A DNA stretch of 64,000 nt, from positions 22,611,411 through 22,675,410 of the forward strand of contig NC_067203.1 in NCBI RefSeq assembly GCF_026262505.1, given 5' to 3'. How positions within the stretch are numbered: position 1 is the stretch's first letter; each line of letters opens with the position of its first letter. Origin of the DNA: Trichomonas vaginalis G3 (taxonomy: Eukaryota; Parabasalia; Trichomonadida; Trichomonadidae). A program made the position numbers and the translations under genes. Shown piece after piece: positions 9,641-18,706 of this stretch. Below the pieces are notes generated by a model. It had not been told where the DNA came from. It saw nothing but the letters and a program-made list of their open reading frames with translations, and ran no database searches.

Positions 9641-10243
9641 TCGTGAAAAAATGACCAAATTTCATTATATAACTGTTATATTTTTACCAAGTGAACTTTA
9701 ACACTTCGTAAAAAAATCCCTGAAATCATATCTTTTATACATGAAAATCGTAAAAAATTGCGATTTAGACTTTTTTTGGTCTTGCATAAAACACATGAAA
9801 ATCGTGAAAAAATGACTAATTTCATTATATAACTTTTTTTTTACCAAGTGAACTTTAACACTTCGTAAAAAAATCCCTGAAATCATATCTTTTATACATG
9901 AAAATCGTAAAAAATTGCGAGTAGGGAAAAAAACCTGGTCTTGCATAAACTCATGAAAATCGTGAAAAAATGACCAAATTTCATGAATTTCCTCATATGT
10001 TTGCTTCCCTCGGAAAACCGAGGATAGAGATTCCATACGAAAATCGTGAAAAAATGACCAAATTTCATGAATTTCCTCATATGTTTGCGACCCGAGGAAA
10101 ACCGAGGAACGAGATTCCATACGAAAATCGTAAAAAATTGCGAGTAGGGAAAAAAACCTGGTCGCCTAAAACACATGAAAATCGTGAATTTCCTTAAGAT
10201 AGAAAAAAAAATAAAGTTAGTTTTTTTAAAAATATTTTTTTTA
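9641..10243. repeat. Direct repeats carrying KilA-N-derived hairpin segments
   Basis: Two copies of a roughly 190-bp unit (about 9641-9790 and 9797-9960) contain AACTTTAACACTTCGTAAAA and CATGAAAATCGTGAAAAAAT. At about 9980-10130 two tandem copies of ATTTCCTCATATGTTTGC with a CCTCGG-AAAA-CCGAGG hairpin follow. This same segment lies in frame in KilA-N gene 2 at 11171-11240. No gene supported. Confidence 0.8.
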
Positions 10244-10263
10244 TTTTGTATGTAAGAAACAGA
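10244..10263 (+). promoter_or_regulatory. Shared leader motif, copy 2
   Basis: TTTTGTATGTAAGAAACAGA precedes ATG 10266, with one extra A relative to the copy at 6357. It follows an AAAAATATTTTTTTTA stretch. Confidence 0.6.
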
Positions 10264-10265
10264 AA

Positions 10266-10874
10266 ATGACAAACACTGAGTTTGAAACAGTTAGAAAGAT
10301 AGACAATGACACCAAAATGGTTAGAATTGGTGATTTAAACGTAAGATACTCAAAGAAATACAAGAAATATTCTTTGTCAGACATTTTATCTCCATCTGGA
10401 AAGAGAGCAATCGACTGGGTTAGAATTGCTTCTAGTCAGAAAATTTTGACAAGAAATCCTGAGCTTATGATATCAGTAGCATTCTATGGAACAAGAGCAT
10501 ATCTTATAGACAAAAGTCTTATACCAATAGTTTTGTTATGGTTAGACCCAGTTGTTGATATAACTTCATAACATATGGTTCATTCGATACTGAACGTTGC
10601 AGTGAAGGCTTACTTTACATCGTTCAGAAACCGAAGGACTTCAACACAAAAAGATATAAGATAGGAAGAACATAAATATAACTCAAAGATATGACAGATA
10701 GTCAATAGAGTTAAGGTTGTGTTTGTGAATGATATGAGAGCTGCTGAAACAGAACTACTTGAAAAGTTTGAGAAAATGTATGGTGCTCCCACGAAAGGTA
10801 AAGAAACGTTTGAAGTAGATGAGATAGATAAAGCTATAAAATTATTTGACGAAGTTGCTGAAAAATACATGTAA
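10266..10874 (+). pseudogene. Element A: KilA-N-like / T5orf172 (Bro-type) gene remnant
   Basis: The first segment (ATG 10266, about 100 residues) has DILSPSGKRAIDWVRIASSQ and ends LLWLDPVVDI, like the N-terminal DNA-binding region of Bro/KilA-N proteins. Downstream, LLYIVQKPKDF and YKIGRT near 10605-10665, then a region ending EVAEKYM, resemble the T5orf172/GIY-YIG-like domain that commonly follows KilA-N in virus genes. The region is broken in this copy. It shares its leader with the two other KilA-N genes. Confidence 0.6.
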
Positions 10875-10946
10875 AAATAACGTTTATTTTTGGTCTTTTG
10901 TGAAAGTCAGGAAATAACGCTAGTTTTTTATAAAATATTTTTTTTA

Positions 10947-10965
10947 TTTTGTATGTAAGAACAGA
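10947..10965 (+). promoter_or_regulatory. Shared leader motif, copy 3
   Basis: TTTTGTATGTAAGAACAGA, identical to the copy at 6357, lies immediately before ATG 10967 of KilA-N gene 2. Confidence 0.6.
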
Positions 10966-10966
10966 T

Positions 10967-11785
10967 ATGTCAACATCAGAGAACACAACAACTGCTATCG
11001 TTCATGAAGCCATAAATGAAGAATATGAGTGGGTTCAGTATAACAAACAGTTACGTCTCATTCGTTCGGTCAAAGACGATATGTACCAAGTGCAAAGTAT
11101 TTTGAATGCTCTTCGTTCTACAAAGCAAGCATTCATTGGTTTGAAACCAGACAAAGAACTTTTAGAAGAATTTCCTCATATGTTTGCGACCCTCGGAAAA
11201 CCGAGGGTCGAGATTCCGTACGAAAATCGTGAAAAATTGCCAAACGGTTTGAGAGGATATTATGTTCATAGGCTTCTTGTAAATGCTGTAGCAATGTGGG
11301 CTTCACCTCGTTACGCTTGTTATATTTTCATGATGTTAGATGAAATTCATAGACAAGAACGTGAAGAGATGGAAAAGAAACTTCAAGCAAAAGATGAAGT
11401 CATTGAAGCAAAGACAAAAACATACAGAAAAGAATACCACGTTCGGTACCAAAAGGAAAGGAAAAGACTATAAGTATATGATTTATACTGAAGAGTTGGA
11501 GAAAGAAGAAGATAAAGATATGGTTATGTTGCATTTAGTCAGAAGAAACAACAAAAGCTTTTACGACCTTGCTAAATTTACAAATCTGACAGAAATTGGT
11601 TCTATCGCGAAAACTTACCGATTTCAATGACACCAAATGAAGATGTGAAACAAATAGTTCAAGATACTTTACCTCAAACACACTATGATATTAAAGGTTG
11701 TACAATACTTACCTTCAAAGAAGATTTGCCGCTACTGAAAGAAAAAATAACAGAGTATTTTGACAACTTCAAACAAGTAGAGTAA
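10967..11785 (+). pseudogene. Element A: KilA-N domain gene 2
   Basis: The ATG at 10967 follows the shared leader. The KilA-N signature RGYYVHRLLVNAVAMWASPRY is followed by a long charged helix (MEEKLQAK-type) and a second, downstream segment ending at 11785. The segment before the signature, EEFPHMFATLGKPRVEIP, is encoded by a GC-rich hairpin (GACCCTCGG-AAAA-CCGAGGGTC, 11188-11209). It occupies the same place in the domain as the palindrome in KilA-N gene 1, and its sequence recurs in the repeats at 9980-10130. The overall frame is not continuous. Confidence 0.75.
11188..11209. repeat. GC-rich hairpin inside KilA-N gene 2
   Basis: A 9-bp perfect stem, GACCCTCGG/CCGAGGGTC, with AAAA loop, in frame. 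Related stems with altered bases lie at about 10010 and 10095. Confidence 0.9.
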
Positions 11786-12152
11786 ATGAACCATTTATTT
11801 TTACGCTTGACTTCAGATGGCTCAGGTAGCTCTAGATGGTAAATTGTCTTGTCAAATCCTTCTGGCATTCCGAGTCCTTCCATCCGACATTCCGAGTCCT
11901 TCCATCCGACAAGAAAAAAATTTCCCGACAACTGGAAAAAAATTTCCCGACAACTGGAAAAAAATTTCCTGACAACTGGAAAAAAATTTCCTGTTGTTCG
12001 TCCGTAAACCATTCAAATTTTCGAAAATTGAGAACTTTTTGGTCGAACGACAGAAAAAATTTTTCCTTCAGACAGGAAAAAAATTTCCCGACAACTGGAA
12101 AAGTCCTTCCTTCCGACAGAAAAAGTTCTTCCTTCCGACAGGACACAAACGA
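11786..12152. repeat. TTCCCGACAACTGG tandem repeats
   Basis: Repeats of the form AAAAAATTTCCCGACAACTGG run from about 11900 to 12110, partly as CTTCCTTCCGACAG variants, with an ATTTTCGAAAAT palindrome near 12018. The same mix lies in element B at about 38195-38360. The left edge (11815-11870) retains a minus-strand fragment related to the start of the B gene at 37817-38191. No intact gene. Confidence 0.75.
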
Positions 12153-12243
12153 ATGTCCGACGTACCCCCAACCGAGTCCATTCCAAAGCCAGAAGAACCG
12201 ACAGCCCCAGCACCACAACAGACTAAGACTAAACACTTACATT
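12153..12243 (+). pseudogene. Element A: fragment of the proline-rich gene seen whole in B
   Basis: MSDVPPTESIPKPEEP matches the start of the B gene at 38373. Soon after, the sequence joins ACTAAGACTAAACACTTACA, which in B lies 1.2 kb further on, beside the ATPase gene. Element A therefore lacks the block that holds four small genes in B. Confidence 0.6.
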
Positions 12244-12245
12244 TT

Positions 12246-13222
12246 TCAAGCTTGACTTTTTACAATTTGAACTTTGTTTGCGTAGATATGAATTCTGAAA
12301 GAAGTATGAGGGTCTTGTATGACTTTGTACTTCTCCCATAGTTCATGTCTGTCAAACTTACCTGCCATGGACTCTTTCATAAGTTCCATGAAATCGTCTT
12401 CGGACAATCCGGGGAAAAGTACAATGTCAGTAAGTATTCTCTTTACATCCTTACTTAAACTCTTGGCTGTCTGTACACAAATGACAACTGAGATGTTAAA
12501 GTGTCTGAGCTTCTTAAGAATTCGACACATGTCTTGTTCTCTGTTCTTTAACAAAGGATGAGAGGCGAAATCATCTAAGATAAGAAGACATCTATGAGGG
12601 TAAGTCTTCCAATCGTAAGATTGCAATTTCTTCGAAATGTATTCTATCTCTTTCTGTTTGTTTCTGAAGTGTTTCTTCTCTAATATTCTCTGCATTTCCT
12701 CATTTGGGTCTTTAAACTTCGAATTTATATACTCATTTATAGCATTATACTTCAAAACTCTTCTTTGGTACTTCTTATCCAATCTAACAACTCAGAGTCT
12801 TTTATACATACTAACTTAGACTTTTTTTATAATATCTTTGAACGAATTGACGGTTTGGTCAAATTGACCAGAAGTACTACAAATGACAACTAACTCATAG
12901 AATGGGTTCTTCTCATCTAGTTCTTGTTGTTGTGCAGCCATTTTAAGATAAGTGAAAGTCTTACCAGACCCAGGTGGTGCAATTAGACCTGTTATACCAT
13001 TCTGAGCAAATAAGAACTTGTCATGTATAGGCTTTATCTGAGCATTTTCCAACTTCCTTTGTTCTTATTTAAAACATTCTCAAATTTTTTGTCAATGTCA
13101 GCAAACTTTTTTTCTAACATATTTTTAGAAAAATTAAAATTTTTATCTTTTAGAAAATGTCTAGCGATTTCGCTATCTATATTCGAGACAAACTTTTTGA
13201 CAGCAAAACATCTGTCGACCAT
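12246..13222 (-). pseudogene. Element A: FtsK/A32-like packaging ATPase remnant
   Basis: Walker A (LIAPPGSGKTFTYL) and Walker B (CLLILDDFASHPLL) are visible on the minus strand, followed by a conserved VVICVQTAKSLSKDV segment that fits the sensor region. These are hallmarks of the DNA-packaging ATPase of Polinton-type and virophage-type elements. Segments match the open copy in B (39652-40629) closely. The gene starts head-to-head with the K/E-rich gene at 13157. Not continuous in this copy. Confidence 0.85.
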
Positions 13223-13606
13223 AAAATCTTACATAGTGTAAACAAGAAGGTGAATTTGTTCTAAAGTTCTGTTTCTGGGAATATGACAAGAACCATAAAA
13301 CATTAAGCAGAGAAGTCTTAAAATTTGTCAATGACAGACTTGTTGACAGAGATGACGCCTCTTGGAGAGATGAAGTCCAAAAACTTCTTAGAATGCAAAG
13401 AAGACACATGCACTGTTCTTGAAGATGAAATAGAAAACAGAATAGAAGAGCTATTAAAGGACAAAGAACTTTTACAAAAATATGGTTCTGAGAAATTTGA
13501 CATAACTCCACCAGAAAAGAAGAAGAGAGAAAAGAAAGAAAAGAAAGTAGAAGAAGAGAAGAAAGAACCTGAACCAGTTCCAGAGAAAAAGAAATTTGAC
13601 ATGTAA
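13157..13606 (+). pseudogene. Element A: hypothetical lysine/glutamate-rich protein
   Basis: ATG 13157 begins MSSDFAIYIRDKLFDSK. The C-terminal part is PPEKKKREKKEKK...EPEPVPEKKKFDM. The B copy (40564-41010) is open over 148 residues. Divergent from the ATPase in both elements. The highly charged, probably disordered tail gives no clear function. This copy is broken. Confidence 0.65.
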
Positions 13607-13622
13607 AAATAAAATTTTATTT

Positions 13623-14042
13623 TTAGAACATTTCTGGGTCAATGTCAATGTTCTCTTCCTCTTTAGGAGCAAACACTGGCTTAGACTCTAAAATCTTTTT
13701 ACCCAATTTACCTTGAACTTCTACAACTTTAGACTCATAATATTCATAGTCGTCTGCTTTCTTTGGTTCATAAGGTATAACAAGTTTGTATGCTTTGCCT
13801 TCTTTAAGGTTTGAAAACCTTCTGTCAAAACTTTCTTTGACTGCTAACAAACCTTCTATGTCTAAGTCTTCAAATTTCGCACCATTTTTAGTCACAATAG
13901 CAAACTTAACTGGTTCGATGTTCCAAACTTTGCTGAATGAAGACTTTTCAAAATGGTAGAAGTAAACATTCAAATATGTGAATGGGTCTAGTTCTTCTTT
14001 AAGTCCTGACATGTACTTGTTTACTGAGATGAATTTTGCCAT
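13623..14042 (-). CDS. Element A: hypothetical protein, 139 aa
   Basis: The best start is MAKFISVNKYMSGLK at 14042, just after a short TCTATCGG-containing leader; longer upstream extension is not conserved in B. Conserved features are DPFTYLNVYFYHFEKSSF, KFAIVTKNGAKFEDLD and an acidic C-terminus, EEENIDIDPEMF. An acidic tail on a small compact domain next to a replicative helicase would fit a single-strand DNA-binding protein. That is inference from composition and position only. The homologue is 41027-41445. Confidence 0.7.
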   Translation of the reverse strand: MAKFISVNKYMSGLKEELDPFTYLNVYFYHFEKSSFSKVWNIEPVKFAIVTKNGAKFEDLDIEGLLAVKESFDRRFSNLKEGKAYKLVIPYEPKKADDYEYYESKVVEVQGKLGKKILESKPVFAPKEEENIDIDPEMF

Positions 14043-14079
14043 CTTTTCTATCGGATAAAAAAAATATTTTTTTTTAAAT

Positions 14080-15315
14080 TTACTCAGAAAAATTTTTCTT
14101 TGTATATACACCATTCTGTACGTCTAAAAGACTTTTGACATTTGCCAAGAATGTTCGTTTAGACGCTGTCATATAACCATACTCTTGACAATATTGTTTA
14201 TACGAGTCGTACAATGACCTTTCATCTAAACACTCAAAGTCAGTTTCATCTATGAACAGTTCATATACACTCTTGTTTGCTTCTAACAATGTTTGTCTCT
14301 CTTCGGTATGTGGAATTTGTCTTGGATTGAACTTTGAAATATCTAATGTCATAAAATATGAGAACAAGTGGTTGTAAAAGTCAGATGTCAAAGTTTCTGC
14401 TAAGTCGTCAAAATATTCTGTATCTTGCATATGAGAATCTGACGTTCTGACAACTACATATCTTCTGTCAGAACTTTCTAACTTCATCGGAACAACATTG
14501 TTTGAAACCATAACGAAGTTTGCAACATTTTCACAAAACTCTTTGGTCTTTATATTTTCTTTCAACAACTCCAACTTTGTCTGTTATAAGACTCTTCAAA
14601 GCATCTGAGTTCAAAACTTTTGTTGTATCTATACTTTGAAGTTCGTTACATACTATAAGTTTCATATTCTCTATTGAAGAGTTAAATTTACCGCAGATGT
14701 TTTCTAAGTTTGTCATATTCGGATTCGAATAACCTTCTAACAGTTTGCACAAAATATCTGTAAAGAATGTGTTCTTACCTGTTCCTTGTTTTCCAATTAT
14801 AATGAGAGCAGTTTCATTTTTAGCACTTGGATGTTGTAAGATGTTTGCAAACCAACATAAGATATACTCATAGACTCTTTCGTTTCCATTGCATATAATT
14901 TCTTTGACATGGTCTAACCAAGCTTCTATAATATTTTCTTTCCATTCTACTTGTTCGTATTTATATCCAGTGAAGATAGAATAGAAGTTTGGAGAAGGTG
15001 TATAGAACTTTATACCTCGAACTGAAAAATCTTCAAGTTTTGACAATAAGATATCCCAAGCATCTAACATCTTCATGCCAACTTGTACGACTTTTATTTT
15101 CTTAAGTTTCTGTCTACATTCTTGTTCTGAAACTATTGTTGCTCTTGGTTTGTTAAAGACTACATCCCATTCTTTCATAACATAACATTCTGGGGCAGAG
15201 TCGACATAAATGACTAAACGTTTCAAATTCTCGACTGCTTTGTTATAGTCTCTAAATGGACACATATTTCTGAATGTTTGGAAGTCATAAAATCTGAAAC
15301 ATCTATTCTGTACAT
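14080..15315 (-). pseudogene. Element A: SF3/D5-like primase-helicase
   Basis: Minus-strand segments carry the virus-type superfamily 3 helicase pattern. ILCWFANILQHPSAKNETAL precedes Walker A, IIIGKQGTGKNTFF. Then come LENICGKFNSSIENMKLIVCNE (Walker B region) and LKSLITDKVGVVERKYKD. A C-terminal segment, YGYMTASKRTFLANVKSLL, looks like a helix-turn-helix. Such D5-like helicases replace DNA polymerase B as the main replication protein in Tlr-type and Polinton-like virus elements. About one break in this copy. The homologue is 41478-42706. Confidence 0.85.
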
Positions 15316-15344
15316 TTTTATAAAAATAAAAAAAATATTTTTTT

Positions 15345-16151
15345 TTATTCTTGAGCTATTTGTTGCATTTGTTGCATTTGTTGCATTTGTTGTTCTTGAG
15401 CTATTTGTTGTTGAAGTTGTTCTTGTAATACAATACTTTCACCAGTTGCATCTTCCAATTCGAAACTTTCTGCCGTCATTGACAAATACATAGGACATAA
15501 AAGTTTTACAGGAACAAAGTTTGCGTCAACTAATGTCAACGTTATACTTGCCAAAGTGTTTGAGTTCACTAAGGTTGAAAATTCTGCATTCGAATGAACA
15601 ATAGGCAAACCAGCAGAGAAAGTATTGTTTATACGCATAAGTATCTTTTGGTCATAGTAGTTTCTGTCGACATTCGAATAGCACTTTGAACCTAAGTTTG
15701 AAAAAATATATAAAATAGGTGTGCTTAATGTCAATGGAATAGACATTCCTTGTATGACACCTTTTCCTGTTATAGGAAACTGTTGGTAGTAAAAACCAGA
15801 TATAAGTTTTGTATTATAGCTCATATTGTTTATAGTAAACTCAGTCGGACATCCAAACATAATGAAACCTGCTCTAGTTGCAGCACATGTTACACTCGTC
15901 CTTAAAGTATTAAATAAGTCAACAAAACCTGTTGGTGGTATATCTGAGTAAGTATCTTCAAAGGAGTATTTTTTACCATTCACAACAATAAAATCTTCTG
16001 GTGTCAAAAGAGCAAAACAAGCTTTAGTCGTCATTGTGTTTAAGGTTAGTTTACAATATCGTCCTTGAGGACTTTGTAAGTTTGTTGTTATAGAATTATA
16101 TGACTCAGGGTTTTTAGTCGTAATAGTATAAACCATTATATCTTCTGCCAT
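15345..16151 (-). CDS. Element A: penton-like minor capsid protein, 268 aa
   Basis: Open from MAEDIMVYTITTKNPESYNS. The beta-rich body (GRYCKLTLNTMTTKACFALL; ITLTLVDANFVPVKLLCPMYLSMTAES) ends in glutamine-rich tandem QQMQQM repeats. Length, beta-rich character and position beside the major capsid gene match the single-jelly-roll penton protein of Polinton-like elements. The assignment rests on context, since no diagnostic motif is visible. The B copy is 42734-43532. Confidence 0.6.
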   Translation of the reverse strand: MAEDIMVYTITTKNPESYNSITTNLQSPQGRYCKLTLNTMTTKACFALLTPEDFIVVNGKKYSFEDTYSDIPPTGFVDLFNTLRTSVTCAATRAGFIMFGCPTEFTINNMSYNTKLISGFYYQQFPITGKGVIQGMSIPLTLSTPILYIFSNLGSKCYSNVDRNYYDQKILMRINNTFSAGLPIVHSNAEFSTLVNSNTLASITLTLVDANFVPVKLLCPMYLSMTAESFELEDATGESIVLQEQLQQQIAQEQQMQQMQQMQQIAQE

Positions 16152-16155
16152 TTAC

Positions 16156-16735
16156 TTAGCAAATAAATTTTAATGAAATGTTGTGGTCGTCAAATATTTT
16201 TATAACGTCTGGGAAACTATACTTTAAGTTCAACGTTTCACCTCCTTTCATAACGTATATCTTGTCAATGACATTATATGAAACACCACAGCAACTAATG
16301 TCGGGTTCTATTTCTTTGATGTTTATATCGTCTGCCTCTGTCAAAGTTTCAATAGTTCTTTTCAAAACTTCATGAGGTGCAATGACATATGAGTTCACTT
16401 TTACAGGGTTGTGTTCGACCAAGTTTAACATTATACCTAAAGCTTGACAAATCTTCTCCTGAGTTTGAAGTTTGTTTTCAGTTGTTGGTAGTCATTTCGA
16501 ATATCTGCAACAAACTTAAGTCTCTGCTAACTTCAGGGTATGTTGGTTGTTCTTTTACAGGAACAATTGTTATACCATCTTCGTCTTCGTATGGTTTCCC
16601 CACTTCAACATCTCTTTCTTTGACATTGACAATAACACTTTGACTGTTTGTTTGAGTTGGTGAATTTAACTTCACATCTGCCACCGCCATTAAACCTTTT
16701 GAAACACTTACGCTTCTATTTTTCGGAAATGACAT
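16156..16735 (-). pseudogene. Element A: hypothetical capsid-locus protein
   Basis: Begins MSFPKNRSVSVSKGLMAVAD. Later segments include EDGITIVPVKE, APHEVLKRTIETLTEADDI and CCGVSYNVIDKIYVMKGGE. Lies between the penton-like and major capsid loci in both elements. No family recognised. The region is not one frame here. Confidence 0.6.
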
Positions 16736-16753
16736 TTTACTTAGAATAAAAAG

Positions 16754-17050
16754 ATGGACGTATTCGGATATCTCTTCGAATTGAAGCAGAACAAAGTTTA
16801 CACACACAAACAATACAAATACATTGACAGAATAGTTCTTTATACAAACAATGGTAAATGTTATAGAATAGCAGTCTTTGCTGAACCAAAATATTTTCAT
16901 AAAGCAAAGAAAGTTGGTATAACTGAAATGGTGAAAGTTCTTGAAGCAGACAAAAATATAACAACAAAACTTACAGATATTTCTAAAGGAAAGTTTATAA
17001 TACAATTTTATGTCAAAACTGGCGTACTGTCAATATTTGACGGAGAGAAG
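16754..17050 (+). CDS. Element A: small hypothetical protein, convergent with capsid gene
   Basis: ATG 16754 gives MDVFGYLFELKQNKVYTHKQ and a compact alpha/beta-looking domain with YRIAVFAEPKYFHKAKKVG. It diverges from the gene at 16735 with an 18-bp gap and runs into the 3' end of the capsid gene, so its exact end is uncertain. The B homologue is at 44134. Function unknown. Confidence 0.6.
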
Positions 17051-17066
17051 TCAGTTCAAGAACAAC

Positions 17067-18674
17067 TTACTGACCTGCTGCCAAAATCTGCTCGATGGAA
17101 GCTGTCGTTATGCCAATCTGAGGAGCCCCAGCAGGTTTCATCGAACGAATCTTCAAAGAGCATCTTCCGTGAAAAGTGCTATTGGTTTTGTAAACTTCTT
17201 TGCTCTCAGTTCATATGGACCGTCTCTGTCACCAGTATATTGTATTTGTACAGTACCAACAGTTGAAAATACCACCCATAAAGTCTTCTGAGTCAGCAAA
17301 TGGAATGCCAAGCCAAAAGTTTGAACGGTCTCCATTTGTATATTGAGTTTTTTGACTTCCTGTATGAGTCCATACTTTCACATATGGCATAATAGAACTT
17401 TGCATTTCAGGGTTAATGGTTGTTGTGAAGTTGTTGTTAAAGTTCATAGCATCTAATGTCAAGTTGTATGACCTCATATCCTCAACTGTAGAATATTCTT
17501 CTCTTGGATAATATTTGCCATCTATGTTTATATGATATTTAATACCAGGGTTGTAGAAACAAGAATAGTCATTTATAGTTCGTCTGAACAGTACAAACAT
17601 AGTATCTGCATGTTTCATTGCAGTTGTTAAAGCAATATCTGTTCTTGCACCTGCGGTTCCTGGATTTTGGTTTCCAACTTCACCTGCAAAGTCTTTGACA
17701 GATATTTGGTGTATAGGGAACATAAGTGGAACTGCAATATATTTGGCAGCTAAAGCATTTGAAATATCTGGGTCCAACATATAGACTGCAAGTCTGCTTT
17801 CTATTCTCTTGCATTCAAACTGTTCGCATGTAAACCTAACTGGGTCCCAAGCAGTTCCAGCAGCATTGAAATAATACTTTACTTCAGTGTTGAGGTTTGA
17901 GAAACCAAAGTCTAAGTCAACTTTGTCTTTGCAAAAGTCACAGAACTTGGCTCCACCAGTTCCAGCTACAGTAAGAGTGAATGGGTCTTGCGTTGGTGCA
18001 ATGACTAAGTTATTTTTGCTTGGAGTAAGTTCAATAGAAATTTTTCCTGCCCAGTTTGGCAAGTATCTTAAAAACCTGAAGATGATGAAAGATGACAAAG
18101 GAACTCTAAGTTTCAGTTTTACTTTAGTGACAGCATTTCCATCTGAACCAGAAAGGTTAACATAAACTCCTGGAACGTTAGGGTCAAGTCTTCTTATTTT
18201 CTCAATAGTTGCATACTGGTCTGTTTGTTCTCTAGCTTGTGGTTGTACTGAGTTTCTCAAAGCGAACCATTCATAGTTTGCCCATGTTACTGTTTGAACT
18301 AAGTCAGAGTTAGAATATATCTTATATCCCATGAAAACTTCTGGAGCATATTGGTATCCGACATAGAAAATTCCATTGCAACCTTTCTTGTCAGACAACT
18401 TGGCAGAAGGTTTTATTTCAATGTCTTGTTCCACGTATAAGAATGAGTTGTCAATAGAAATTATATGAAACCTGTCGCAAGCAATATCTACTGTTGTTGA
18501 AGAACCTTCTCCAAACTCACCTACATTTCCATAAGAAACAGCAGTTGTATATTCGTAAGTTCCAGGAACTATTTCTGACCTTCTAATGGCATTGTCGCAT
18601 TCGTTATACCATTCGGAAACATTTCCATTCATGGCATCCAAAACTGTTGGCGTTATATTCTGAGCGGCGTACAT
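17067..18674 (-). pseudogene. Element A: major capsid protein (double jelly-roll type)
   Basis: Starts MYAAQNITPTVLDAMNGN at 18674 and is open for over 480 codons. Features are a long beta-rich protein with FLRYLPNWAGKISIELTP, repeated FRFLRYLP/FVLFRRTIN strands and a conserved VPLMFPIHQISVKDFAGE segment. Length, composition and the adjoining penton-like gene match major capsid proteins of Polinton-like elements. The equivalent gene in B is split by a mariner. The 3' end is not continuous with the main frame. Confidence 0.75.
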
Positions 18675-18706
18675 TTCATATGGGTAAAAATATAGAATAG
18701 TTGGAT

